Shown: positions 27,134 through 36,197 of the stretch, one piece after another
Layout of the letters: every line of letters begins with the position of its first letter
Position numbering within the stretch: position 1 is the stretch's first letter
NCBI GenBank assembly: GCA_900554695.1
Contig: USHV01000008.1
Location: 1 to 64,000, forward strand
Reading direction: 5' to 3'
Length of the DNA: 64,000 bases
Origin: an uncultured Prevotella sp.
GTDB taxonomy: Bacteria; Bacteroidota; Bacteroidia; Bacteroidales; Bacteroidaceae
The notes under the pieces: generated by a model
The model's database searches: none
Seen by the model: only the letters and a program-made list of their open reading frames with translations
Told to the model about the DNA's origin: nothing
Position numbers and translations under genes: made by a program

Positions 27134-28360
27134 ATGGGAAAGGTTCTCATACGCATCGCTACGGCGGCATTTGCCTTCATGGCTACCGCGGGAACGGCTT
27201 CGGCTGACAACTGGATCACGCCGATGGCCGACAACATATACGTGAGCGACATGTCCATACCGGGAACCCACGACTCCGCCACCGGCGAGGGCTTCGACGG
27301 ATTTATCGGACTGCTCCTGGGCAACACCACGGCAAAGACACAAGACCTCACCATAAGCCAGCAGTGGGACTGCGGCATACGTGCCTTCGACCTGCGCCCG
27401 ACGGTCGAGAACGGCGACAACGGCACTTACCTGCACATCTATCACGGCATTATAAAGACCGCGATGTCGTTTGAGGACGCGCTCATAACCCTGCGCGACA
27501 AGCTGAAGGAAGCGCCGGGAGAGTTTGCCATAGTGATAATGCGACACGAGAGCGACGCCAACAGCGACATACAGAATCAATGGGCGGCACTGATGGACAA
27601 ATGTCTCACGTCGGACGCTCTGGCGGGATACATAGCCGAATTCAAGCCAGAACTCACCATAGCCGACCTAAGAGGAAAGATTCTTGTGATGAGCCGCGAC
27701 ACCTACGACAACGGTCCTCACGGGGCATACATCAACTCGTGGAGCCACAGCGACAACTATCTCGACCAGACAAAAGCCGTAATAAGCGGACCGGACGGAC
27801 GCACTGAGCGGGCTCTCGTGCAGGACTTCTACGACTGCACAGGCACAGACGGAGCGGACAAGAAGAACGCCACGATGCTCAACATGCTCAAGGTGAGGAT
27901 GGCTGCCACCTCAACACGATGGTGCATAAACCATGCGTCGGGCTACACGCTCAACGCAAGTTCAGACGGCTACCGCATCAATGCGTCAAACACCAGCAAG
28001 GCACTGATAGACTTCATCAGCTCGCCCGACAACGAGCCCGGCGCAACAGGAATAATCATGATGGACTATGCCGGAACCGACAAATCGGGAATATACAACG
28101 TAAAAGGACTCGAACTGACAAAAACCATCATTGCGCAGAACTCGCGCTACGCCCATGTTTCGACGGGAATCATCGACAACACAACCGTAAACACTAAGGT
28201 GAACGTGAGACAAAACACCATCTGCTCCGAGCTGCCCATGACCATATATCATGCCGACGGCACGGTGATTGCCAGCGATGTTACCGAGGCCGAAATACCG
28301 GACAAAGGTATATTCATAGTGAAAAGCGGCGACGACTGCATGAAGGTGCTCATGAAATGA
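27134..28360 (+). CDS. Secreted phosphatidylinositol-specific phospholipase C-like protein
   Basis: A 408-residue protein with signal peptide to about residue 25 (AGTASADNW). The N-terminal 300 residues match the bacterial PI-PLC X domain, a TIM barrel that cleaves phosphatidylinositol or GPI anchors without calcium. The first catalytic His is in MSIPGTHDSATG and the second in YLHIYHGIIK. IRAFDLRPT and NGPHGAYINSWSH line the pocket. The last 70 residues (NTTVNTKVNVRQ onward) form a small C-terminal segment ending in KGIFIVKSGDDCMKVLMK, like the sorting tails of Prevotella exported proteins. It is cotranscribed with the NUDIX gene and ends at a strong terminator. Whether the target is host or bacterial lipid is not known. 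Confidence 0.87.
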   Translation: MGKVLIRIATAAFAFMATAGTASADNWITPMADNIYVSDMSIPGTHDSATGEGFDGFIGLLLGNTTAKTQDLTISQQWDCGIRAFDLRPTVENGDNGTYLHIYHGIIKTAMSFEDALITLRDKLKEAPGEFAIVIMRHESDANSDIQNQWAALMDKCLTSDALAGYIAEFKPELTIADLRGKILVMSRDTYDNGPHGAYINSWSHSDNYLDQTKAVISGPDGRTERALVQDFYDCTGTDGADKKNATMLNMLKVRMAATSTRWCINHASGYTLNASSDGYRINASNTSKALIDFISSPDNEPGATGIIMMDYAGTDKSGIYNVKGLELTKTIIAQNSRYAHVSTGIIDNTTVNTKVNVRQNTICSELPMTIYHADGTVIASDVTEAEIPDKGIFIVKSGDDCMKVLMK

Positions 28361-28470
28361 GAGCGCAAGCGGCACGCATAATGTTAAATTTTAACTTAAA
28401 TGACAGTGCTGAAAAATCTCCGTATCAAATCGCAAAACAGAAAACGGAGACAGCACGAAAACCATAAAAC

Positions 28471-28511
28471 AGACGGGAAAAGCAATGATTGCACATCGCT
28501 TTTCCCGTCTT
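28471..28511 (+). terminator. Terminator of the NUDIX/PLC operon
   Basis: AGACGGGAAAAGC (28471-28483) pairs perfectly with GCTTTTCCCGTCT (28498-28510). Another imperfect hairpin (CTCCGT/ACGGAG) lies just upstream, at about 28405-28456. Confidence 0.75.
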
Positions 28512-28519
28512 CAGTTTAC

Positions 28520-28780
28520 GATATTGCCCATATCAGACCACGATAAAGCCCATTTCGGGGGCTGATAAAGCGTTAATCACCATGCGAAATGGGCCATTTC
28601 GCATGCCGAAAAAGGCTCTTTCGCAGCACGGTACGCAGTCATCAAAAACCACATTCGCACTATATCGCTGATTATCAATGCATTGTGCAAACCTCTTATT
28701 TTCTCGTTTTTTTCAGCCAAATGTATCTCTGCTCGAAAAAAACGATTCTCGCGAGGTTATTTTTAACATTCACTCATTTT
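28520..28780 (-). repeat. 22-bp-phased repeat element, short copy D
   Basis: The array at 28520-28629 has five exact 22-base units, for example 28586-28607 beginning GAAATGGGCCATTTC. To the right, CTGATTATCAATGCATTG and AAACCTCTTATTTTCTCG are the reverse complement of the left module of the long copies. Next comes TTTTTAACATTCACTCA, which matches the right module in forward orientation, so the element is a mosaic. It lies between the PLC terminator and the tRNA-Met promoter. From 28781 to 28987 nothing is recognised. Confidence 0.65.
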
Positions 28781-28987
28781 ATGATTCATTATATTCACAT
28801 ACGCCGTTTCTCATACCCTACACTGCCATGAAAACGTTAAGCCGCTCCCGCCACGCACACGACCTGTAACACCGTCTTCCGACACAAAAACCGACCGTGT
28901 ACATATGAACAATTCGTCGGAAACACGCCATAACGTCACAAAAACGTATCAACAATACAGAAAAAACATCATTTTTTTCGAAAAATA

Positions 28988-29019
28988 TTTGGTAGTTTGC
29001 CTCAAACTGTGTAACTTTG
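28988..29019 (+). promoter_or_regulatory. Promoter of tRNA-Met
   Basis: TTTG (28988-28991), 20 bases, TAACTTTG (29012-29019): a full consensus, 30 bases ahead of the tRNA. Confidence 0.8.
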
Positions 29020-29049
29020 CAGCCGAAATCCTCACAAACAGGTTTTCTC

Positions 29050-29123
29050 GGGCTTATAGCTCAGTTGGTTAGAGCAACAGACTCATAATCTGGAGGTCCC
29101 AGGTTCAAGCCCTGGTTGGCCCA
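29050..29123 (+). tRNA. tRNA-Met (anticodon CAT)
   Basis: A 74-base cloverleaf. Acceptor GGGCTTA/TTGGCCC has one mismatch and one G-U pair. The D stem is GCTC/GAGC, the anticodon stem ACAGA/TCTGG is imperfect with loop CTCATAA, the T arm is CCAGG-TTCAAGC-CCTGG, and the discriminator is A. The initiator three-GC-pair anticodon stem is absent. It reads as elongator Met; a lysidine-modified tRNA-Ile with CAT cannot be fully ruled out by eye. CCA is not encoded. Confidence 0.9.
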
Positions 29124-29128
29124 CAAAC

Positions 29129-29164
29129 AAAAGCAGTTACATCATTGAGTAACTGCTTTTTTTG
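29129..29164 (+). terminator. Terminator of tRNA-Met
   Basis: AAAAGCAGTTAC and GTAACTGCTTTT flank a short loop, followed by more T. It starts six bases after the tRNA. Confidence 0.85.
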
Positions 29165-29384
29165 TTTCCACACATCGCGATACAGGCCGCAATCCGCCGC
29201 ATACATGTATATCATTAATTATCAAAATGTTGCAATCATAAAACGAGAAAAGGACGATATAAATAAAGCATGTGCCATGCCGACAAGTATTCGGATAACA
29301 TGCAAAAGACCGGTTCGTGGCGGACGGTAGTCAAAAAATAATTCATATTCCCTGCCGATTTATCGTTTTTATAAATTTATTGCA

Positions 29385-29392
29385 TATCTTTG
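29385..29392 (+). promoter_or_regulatory. -7 box overlapping the start of the DUF5686-like gene
   Basis: TATCTTTG ends only 3-6 bases before the two candidate start codons. With the usual spacing from the -7 box, transcription would begin at or next to the ATG, which would give a leaderless mRNA. No TTTG -33 element is visible at the usual distance. Confidence 0.4.
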
Positions 29393-29395
29393 CCT

Positions 29396-31438
29396 ATGAT
29401 GAATACGGCCCGGAGCTTTCTTATCATGCTGTGTCTGCTGTGCCTTACGGCTTGTCGCACGAAGGCATCCAATAAAGACGACGCGCTGCTGATGAAGCGC
29501 GTGTTCGCCTATGCCGCCACTATGGACACGGTGAAATTCGCGCCTAACGAGCTGTATTCGTACATGAAGTTCGACATAAAGACCCGCAGGCGCAACGCAA
29601 TACTGATGGCTGTGCCGTCGATGCTTGCCGTGGCGCGTGGCGGAAAGCGCGAATATGTGGGCGAGAGCTATGCCAAGATGGTGTTCAGAAGCATGAACGA
29701 CATGGACGTAACTAATATCCTCTCGCGCTCGACCATACCGCACAGCAGGAAGATCATGCCGACAATGCTCAAGTATCTTATTCCCGACATATACGGAGAA
29801 CTGCTCATCGACAAAAACATCCTGTCGCCATTCTATCGCCGCAACAGGCGTTACTATCGCTATCGGGTGAGAGACAACGGCGACGGGACGGCGCACATAT
29901 CTTTCAGACCGAAGCTCGACAACACGCGTCTTGTGAAGGGTACTGCAACGGTTGACGTGGCGGCGGGCCGCATAATCAGCATGTTCGTTGAGGGAGAATA
30001 CGACATGGTGAAGTTCACCATGGACATAAACATGGGCGAACGGGGCGTCAGGACGCTCATACCCGAGAGATGCGGACTGAGCGCAAGGTTCAAGTTCCTG
30101 GGCAACGACATATCGGTGGACTACACGTCGATGCACGGTCTGCCGCGACTCATCACCGACTCGGTGGTGAACAAGAACGACACAGCACTGCTAAACCGCA
30201 TACGACCTGTGGAGCTGACGCCTCATGAACGGCGTTTGTTTCACGAGCAGGACAGTCTGAGGACGGCAATAGCGGCTGACACTACGTCACGCCAGAAGAA
30301 GCAGAAGCTCACCGACATATTGTGGGACAACGTGGGCGAGCACCTGCTCGGACGCATAAAGTCTAACTTCGGCAGCAACAATCAGGGTTCGGTACGCATA
30401 AACCCACTGCTCAATCCGCTCTACTTCGGATATAGCGGCAACAAGGGTTTCGTGTACAAATTCGATGTCCGCGGCAGCTATTACTTCTCTTCCAACAGTC
30501 TGATATCCACAAGACTGAAGGCGGGATACTCCTTCAAGCAGAAGCGATTATACTTCGATCTGCCCGTGACCTATTATTTCAACCGGCGACGCAACGGATA
30601 TGTGCAGTTCAAGATCGGTAACGGAAACCGCATATCAAACTCGAGGGTGCTCGAGGCCGTGAAGGGTCTGGTGGGCGACTCTGCCGCTTCCAAAATGAAA
30701 AACATGAGCTATTTCAACGACTTCAACCTACGACTGTCGGGACATTACGACCTGTCCGAGAAGCTGAGTCTGCAAGCCGGAATGATGATACACCGCAGAT
30801 CGGCACTCAACGAAAAGGCTTTCATGAGTCTGGGAATGCCTTCGACATACACTTCCGTGGCGCCGATGCTCGAGGTGGAATACCGCCCGCTGGGGTTCGG
30901 AGGGCCTGTACTGACAGCCAACTATGAGCGGAGCATCAAGGGACTGCTGGGTGCCAACCTCGACTATGAGCGCTACGAGATAGACGGACAATACATATGG
31001 AACATCTCGGCACTGCAATCGCTGCAGATGAGAGCGGGCACAGGATTCTACACTCACCGCGGAAAGGACCGGTTCTTTCTCGACTACACCAACTTCCACG
31101 AGAACAACCTGCCGGGCGGATGGTATGACGACTGGGCGTGCGATTTCGAACTGCTCAACTCCAACTGGTACAACTCGTCGCAATACTACGTCAGAACAAA
31201 CCTCACATATGAGTCGCCGCTGATGATACTGGCATGGATTCCGCTGGCCGGTCATTTCATAGAGAAGGAGCGGATATACGTCAATGCGCTCACGGTGAAG
31301 GACCTTCATCCTTACATGGAATACGGATACGGCTTCACCACCCGTCTGTTCTCCACCGGAATATTCGTGTCGCAGAAGAACGGTAAGTTCGACGGCATAG
31401 GCTTCCGATTCGGTGTGGAGCTGTTCAGACAGTGGTGA
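29396..31438 (+). CDS. DUF5686-like outer-membrane lipoprotein
   Basis: About 680 residues from the ATG at 29396 (29399 is also possible; a TTG six bases upstream is less likely). The signal peptide ends in lipobox LTAC with the Cys at about 20. The body has the pattern of DUF5686 proteins of Bacteroidetes. A soluble N-terminal part (KREYVGESYAKMVF, PDIYGELLIDKNILSPF) is followed by about 400 residues of alternating aromatic/polar strands typical of an outer-membrane barrel, ending in LFRQW with a terminal aromatic. Usual family members begin with a carboxypeptidase-like regulatory domain, which is missing here. Function in the family is unknown. Single gene; no terminator seen after it. Confidence 0.68.
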   Translation: MMNTARSFLIMLCLLCLTACRTKASNKDDALLMKRVFAYAATMDTVKFAPNELYSYMKFDIKTRRRNAILMAVPSMLAVARGGKREYVGESYAKMVFRSMNDMDVTNILSRSTIPHSRKIMPTMLKYLIPDIYGELLIDKNILSPFYRRNRRYYRYRVRDNGDGTAHISFRPKLDNTRLVKGTATVDVAAGRIISMFVEGEYDMVKFTMDINMGERGVRTLIPERCGLSARFKFLGNDISVDYTSMHGLPRLITDSVVNKNDTALLNRIRPVELTPHERRLFHEQDSLRTAIAADTTSRQKKQKLTDILWDNVGEHLLGRIKSNFGSNNQGSVRINPLLNPLYFGYSGNKGFVYKFDVRGSYYFSSNSLISTRLKAGYSFKQKRLYFDLPVTYYFNRRRNGYVQFKIGNGNRISNSRVLEAVKGLVGDSAASKMKNMSYFNDFNLRLSGHYDLSEKLSLQAGMMIHRRSALNEKAFMSLGMPSTYTSVAPMLEVEYRPLGFGGPVLTANYERSIKGLLGANLDYERYEIDGQYIWNISALQSLQMRAGTGFYTHRGKDRFFLDYTNFHENNLPGGWYDDWACDFELLNSNWYNSSQYYVRTNLTYESPLMILAWIPLAGHFIEKERIYVNALTVKDLHPYMEYGYGFTTRLFSTGIFVSQKNGKFDGIGFRFGVELFRQW

Positions 31439-31552
31439 CAATATGGCACACGCATGAGTTTCTCTCCGCCAAGCATTGGCCATACGCCACACAAAAGAAT
31501 GTAAACACGACCGTCACTGTCCCGGATACATCTTAAAAATAAATAAATTTAT

Positions 31553-31583
31553 TTTGCGCTGCACCCTATTTGCATTATCTTTG
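31553..31583 (+). promoter_or_regulatory. Promoter of the calcium ATPase-ribF-CPBP unit
   Basis: TTTG (31553-31556), 19 bases, TATCTTTG (31576-31583): a full consensus. It leaves a leader of about 130 bases to the ATG at 31722, in which I recognise no riboswitch. Confidence 0.75.
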
Positions 31584-31721
31584 CATAAGATATAGCGGCA
31601 CTCGGAAAACTGAAAGTAAACTTCCTTTCCGCTCGTTGGCAATATCTTTAAATAAATATATACAGACATTACACCCAATTAATGACAACGTAAAGACATA
31701 CGCTCATTTTTTAAACACTAT

Positions 31722-34307
31722 ATGGAAACAGAAAAACAGAAATCTCTTTCGAATGGTCTGAACGACCAGCAAGTGGAACAGAGCCGGAAACAACACGGCG
31801 AAAACGTACTTACACCGCCTAAGCGCACTTCTTTGCTAAGGCTTTATCTCGAAAAATACAATGATCCGATAATCAGAATACTGCTCGTAGCGGCTGTGGC
31901 TTCGCTCGCGCTGGCATTCTTTCACAACGACTTCATAGAGACAATAGGCATCGTGCTGGCGATAATCCTTGCCACGACAATAGGATTCTACTTCGAGCGC
32001 GACGCCGCCAAGAAATTCGATGTGCTCACGGCACTGGGCGAGGAATCGCCTGTCAAGGTGAGACGCAACGGCGTAGTGACAGAGATTCCGCGCAAAGAAG
32101 TCGTAGTGGGCGACGTAATCATCATCGAGGTGGGCGACGAGATACCGGCAGACGGACGCCTCATCGCATCAACAGACCTGCAGATAGACGAGTCGTCGCT
32201 CACGGGTGAGCCAATCATAAGCAAGCATGTGGTGACCGAAGATCGGCCTAACGACAAGGAGGCCACTTATCCGTCGGACACCGTTCTGCGCTCTACAATG
32301 GTGATGAACGGCAACGGAGTGGCTGTCGTTACTGCCGTAGGCGACGAGACGGAGATAGGTAAGGTGGCACGCAAGGCCACGGAGATGACCGACGTCAAGA
32401 CGCCTCTCAACATACAGCTCGGCAAACTCGCCAAGCTCATAAGCAAGATAGGAACAGCCGTATCGGTAGCGGCTTTCGTCATATTCCTCGTCCACGACAT
32501 ACTGACTAACCCGCTATGGCAAGGCACAGACTATCTGTCGATGGCCGAGGTGACGCTCAACTACTTCATGATGGCCGTGACACTCATCGTCATGGCAGTG
32601 CCCGAGGGTCTGCCGATGGCCGTGACACTTGCTCTGGCACTCAACATGCGACGCATGCTCAAGAGCAACAACCTGGTGCGCAAGCTGCATGCCTGCGAGA
32701 CGATGGGCGCCGCAACGGTGATATGCACCGACAAGACCGGAACACTGACACAGAACCGTATGCAGGTGGCCGACATGGCTGTGACAAGCCATGAGGAGCT
32801 GCTTGACAGCGCAATAGCACTCAACTCTACCGCCAACATCGACAATGACGGCAAAGGCATAGGCAACCCTACTGAGGCTGCGCTGCTGTTGCGTCTGAAG
32901 AGCAAGGGCGGCGACTACGTGAAGATGCGCCAGGAAGGCGAGATAATCGACCGTCTGCCGTTCTCGACAGAGCGTAAATACATGGCCACTGTGGCAAAAG
33001 TCGGCGGAAAGGCATGGCTGTTCGTAAAGGGAGCGCCAGAGATCGTGATGGGATTCTGCAACATCTCAGACGAAGAGAAGGCCAAGATAACAACACAGCT
33101 GCGTGCATATCAGAACAAGGCGATGCGCACACTGGCATTCGCCTGCAAACAGACCGACAAGATGGATGTGTCCGGTCTCACGCTCCAGGCAGTGGCTGCG
33201 ATAAGCGACCCGCTCCGTCCGGACGTTCCGGCTGCCGTAGGCGAATGTCACTCGGCAGGCATAAAGGTGAAGATCGTTACCGGCGACACATCGGCAACAG
33301 CCGTTGAGATAGCACGTCAGATAGGTATATGGAAGGCCGACACGCCTGCCGAGGACCAGATAACAGGTCCCGACTTCGCCGCGCTGAGCGACGAGGAGGC
33401 TTACAAGCGCGTGGAATCGCTCAAGGTGATGAGCCGCGCACGTCCTACAGACAAGCAGCGTCTGGTACAGCTTCTGCAGGATCACGGCGAGGTGGTTGCC
33501 GTCACCGGCGACGGAACAAACGACGCTCCGGCACTCAACCACGCCCATGTAGGACTGTCGCTCGGCTCGGGTACGAGCGTGGCAAAGAACGCGAGCGACA
33601 TCACTCTGATAGACGACTCGTTCCAGAGCATCGTAAAGGCCGTGATGTGGGGACGCTCTCTATACCGCAACATACAGCGTTTCATCTACTTCCAGCTCAT
33701 AGTCAACGTGACGGCTCTGCTGCTTGTGCTCGGCGGATCGATCATAGGTACGGCGCTGCCTCTCACCGTCACACAGATACTTTGGGTGAACCTAATCATG
33801 GATACGTTCGCAGCCATGGCACTGGCATCGCTTCCTCCTTCGCACGAAGTGATGAGAGACAAGCCCCGCAAGCAGACCGACTTCATCATAAACCGCAGCA
33901 TGGCCTACGGCATATGGATTCTGGGAGTGCTTTTCTTCTGCGTGATGATAGGAATGCTCATCTATTGCGACAAGTACTGTTCAGGTCCTGACGGCATCAG
34001 TGTCAAGGCTCTCACAATATTCTTCACGGCATTCGTGATGATACAATGGTGGAACCTGTTCAACGCCAAGACGCTCGGAACCAACCACTCTGCCTTCCAC
34101 GGGCTGCTGAAGGATCCGGGACTGCTGCTCACACTCTGCATCATCCTCGTGGGACAGTGGATCATCGTGACATTCGGAGGCAAGATGTTCCGCACCGTTC
34201 CGCTCACCGGCGACGAATGGTTCAGAATAATCGCCGGCACATCGGTTGTGCTTTGGATCGGTGAGATAATAAGAGGCGTGAAACGACTTTTTAATAAGAA
34301 TAAATAA
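31722..34307 (+). CDS. Calcium-transporting P-type ATPase (PMCA/SERCA-like)
   Basis: An 861-residue inner-membrane P2-type ATPase that exports Ca2+ using ATP. The N-terminal cation-ATPase segment includes NGLNDQQVEQSRKQHGENVL. The actuator domain has the dephosphorylation loop DESSLTGEP. Helix M4 carries the ion-site motif MAVPEGLPMAVTLALA. The phosphorylated Asp is about residue 337 in ICTDKTGTLTQNRM. The nucleotide domain holds FVKGAPEIV, and the hinge is VTGDGTNDAPAL. Six C-terminal membrane helices follow, with WVNLIMDTFAAMALA in M6 contributing Asn and Asp ion ligands. All key residues are present. It is first in a likely operon with ribF. Confidence 0.94.
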   Translation: METEKQKSLSNGLNDQQVEQSRKQHGENVLTPPKRTSLLRLYLEKYNDPIIRILLVAAVASLALAFFHNDFIETIGIVLAIILATTIGFYFERDAAKKFDVLTALGEESPVKVRRNGVVTEIPRKEVVVGDVIIIEVGDEIPADGRLIASTDLQIDESSLTGEPIISKHVVTEDRPNDKEATYPSDTVLRSTMVMNGNGVAVVTAVGDETEIGKVARKATEMTDVKTPLNIQLGKLAKLISKIGTAVSVAAFVIFLVHDILTNPLWQGTDYLSMAEVTLNYFMMAVTLIVMAVPEGLPMAVTLALALNMRRMLKSNNLVRKLHACETMGAATVICTDKTGTLTQNRMQVADMAVTSHEELLDSAIALNSTANIDNDGKGIGNPTEAALLLRLKSKGGDYVKMRQEGEIIDRLPFSTERKYMATVAKVGGKAWLFVKGAPEIVMGFCNISDEEKAKITTQLRAYQNKAMRTLAFACKQTDKMDVSGLTLQAVAAISDPLRPDVPAAVGECHSAGIKVKIVTGDTSATAVEIARQIGIWKADTPAEDQITGPDFAALSDEEAYKRVESLKVMSRARPTDKQRLVQLLQDHGEVVAVTGDGTNDAPALNHAHVGLSLGSGTSVAKNASDITLIDDSFQSIVKAVMWGRSLYRNIQRFIYFQLIVNVTALLLVLGGSIIGTALPLTVTQILWVNLIMDTFAAMALASLPPSHEVMRDKPRKQTDFIINRSMAYGIWILGVLFFCVMIGMLIYCDKYCSGPDGISVKALTIFFTAFVMIQWWNLFNAKTLGTNHSAFHGLLKDPGLLLTLCIILVGQWIIVTFGGKMFRTVPLTGDEWFRIIAGTSVVLWIGEIIRGVKRLFNKNK

Positions 34308-34351
34308 AAGTGATGCCTCCGCAACAGCATGCGAGGCATAAACAGATTGGA

Positions 34352-35296
34352 ATGAATACAGTATATTTGAAAAACGACATGCTTCCGATGCAGCCGTGCG
34401 TGGCCACCATCGGCTTCTTCGACGGGGTGCACCGGGGGCATCAGTATCTAATCAGACAGGTGACCGATGAAGCCCGTGCGGCAGGATTGCAATCCACCGT
34501 AATCACTTTCGACCGTCATCCGCGGCAGGTGCTTAACAGCGACTACATTCCGCAGCTGCTTTCCACGCCTGACTCAAAACTGCTCTTGCTCTCGAAGACG
34601 GGTGTCGACAACGCCGTGGTGCTGCCCTTCGACCGTGAGATGGCTGCAATGAGCGCGCAGGATTTCATGAACAACGTGCTCAAGGACAAGCTGAACGTAC
34701 GCAAACTGATAATAGGCTACGACAATCATTTCGGGCACAACCGCGCCGAAGGGTTCGGCGACTATGTACGTTACGGCCGTGAGGCAGGCATAGAGGTGAT
34801 TCAGGCCAACGCGTTCACCCTGTGCGGATACAACGTAAGCTCGTCGGTCATCAGGAGATTCCTGCAGGACGGCGAGGTGGAGATGGCCGAAAAATGTCTC
34901 GGCTATCCCTACACCATATCGGGAATAGTGAAAAAAGGCTTTCAGCAGGGACGCAAACTGGGATTCCCCACCGCCAACCTTGACCCGTCAACCGTGGTGC
35001 AGATGATACCGGCATACGGAGCATACGCCGTCACCGCACGCATAGAACAGAGCCTGGCAATGCGTCCTGCAATGATGAACATCGGTACACGACCCACGTT
35101 CGGAGGCAACGATGTGTCGCTGGAAACGAACATCTTCAACTTCAGCGAGAACATATACGGCAAACTGATGCTCGTATCGTTCATCCACAGAATACGCGGA
35201 GAGCAGAAGTTCGACAATGAGGCACAACTGCAGGAGCAGCTGTGCATGGACAAAAAGATGGTAGAACAACAATTCAACAAAGATAAGGAAGAATGA
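34352..35296 (+). CDS. ribF: Bifunctional riboflavin kinase / FAD synthetase
   Basis: A 315-residue cytoplasmic enzyme that makes FMN and then FAD from riboflavin. I start at the ATG at 34352 (MNTVYLKNDMLP), 44 bases after the ATPase stop; an in-frame ATG at 34310 would add 14 residues with no family similarity. The N-terminal FAD-synthetase half has the nucleotidyltransferase motif IGFFDGVHRGHQYLI with the HxGH histidines, and IIGYDNHFGHNR. The C-terminal flavokinase half has GRKLGFPTANLD, NIGTRPTFGG and LETNIFNF. Its stop overlaps the start of the next gene by four bases (ATGA), so the two are translationally coupled. Confidence 0.94.
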   Translation: MNTVYLKNDMLPMQPCVATIGFFDGVHRGHQYLIRQVTDEARAAGLQSTVITFDRHPRQVLNSDYIPQLLSTPDSKLLLLSKTGVDNAVVLPFDREMAAMSAQDFMNNVLKDKLNVRKLIIGYDNHFGHNRAEGFGDYVRYGREAGIEVIQANAFTLCGYNVSSSVIRRFLQDGEVEMAEKCLGYPYTISGIVKKGFQQGRKLGFPTANLDPSTVVQMIPAYGAYAVTARIEQSLAMRPAMMNIGTRPTFGGNDVSLETNIFNFSENIYGKLMLVSFIHRIRGEQKFDNEAQLQEQLCMDKKMVEQQFNKDKEE

Positions 35297-36075
35297 AAAC
35301 AACTGTGCAATACGCCATGCAGGCGGCCCTTTGCTTCGTGGCTTTCGTCATCATACAGTTCGCGGTGATGCTGTGCACACGCATGATTGTGAAGGACATC
35401 ACCCTCAATGCCACGGCACTCATAGTCAGCTCGCTTGTCGCAAGCGCCATCACCATAGCCCTGTTCGCGTGGAGACGGTGGACAGTGATGTCGCGCAATT
35501 ACATCTATTCGCGTCCGTGGAGCTCCTTCGTGTGGATCATAACAGCCGCCATCGGCATAATACCTCTGTCGTCGCTCCTGCTCGACTTCTGCGGTCTGCG
35601 CATCAGCGACGATGCCGTGCGCATATACGCAAACATGATAAACCATGAATTCGGATACATTACCATCGGCATCATAGCCCCCGTGGCTGAGGAGATAGTG
35701 TTCCGCGGAGCCATTCTGTGCGCACTTCTGAAGATGTTCGACAAGCGCATGCACTGGGTGGCAATAGCCGTTTCGGCGGTATTGTTCGGCATAGTGCACG
35801 GCAACATGGCGCAAGGTGTGAACGCGACGCTTATAGGTCTGCTCCTGGGATGGATGTATTATAAGACCGACAGCATTGTGCCCGGAGTGATATTCCACTG
35901 GACCAACAACACCATTGTGTATGTCATGATGAAACTGATGCCGGGCACATACAGCATGACGATGAGCGAGTTTTGTGGCGGAGACACACGCAAGATTGCC
36001 ATACTGGCCGTTTGCGCGCTCTGTGTGCTCATTCCGTCAATCTTTCAACTGACAGCAAGGCTGAAGAAGAAATAA
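35293..36075 (+). CDS. CPBP-family intramembrane glutamic protease
   Basis: A 260-residue polytopic membrane protein of the CAAX-protease/bacteriocin-processing (Abi) family. About eight hydrophobic helices are visible. The three family motifs are intact: PVAEEIVFRGAILCALL (EExxxR), VLFGIVHGNMAQG (FxxxH) and IFHWTNNTIVYV (HxxxN). The family includes Rce1-like proteases and immunity proteins; the substrate here is unknown. Overlapping ribF by ATGA is likely shared transcription more than shared function. No terminator is obvious after it. Confidence 0.88.
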   Translation: MKTTVQYAMQAALCFVAFVIIQFAVMLCTRMIVKDITLNATALIVSSLVASAITIALFAWRRWTVMSRNYIYSRPWSSFVWIITAAIGIIPLSSLLLDFCGLRISDDAVRIYANMINHEFGYITIGIIAPVAEEIVFRGAILCALLKMFDKRMHWVAIAVSAVLFGIVHGNMAQGVNATLIGLLLGWMYYKTDSIVPGVIFHWTNNTIVYVMMKLMPGTYSMTMSEFCGGDTRKIAILAVCALCVLIPSIFQLTARLKKK

Positions 36076-36197
36076 GCCTCAGAACGCACTAAAACGTGCC
36101 AAATGAAATCTAAGCACGGACCAGTCTTAACGGAATACTGCGGTATAGCCGACTGATCCGCGCTTTTTCTTTCTGCCGAAAGAAACCTATATTGGTA

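Noticed and set aside
29050..29123. tRNA-Ile with lysidine (CAT anticodon)
   Set aside because: The anticodon loop and arms look more like elongator tRNA-Met; a covariance-model classifier would settle it.
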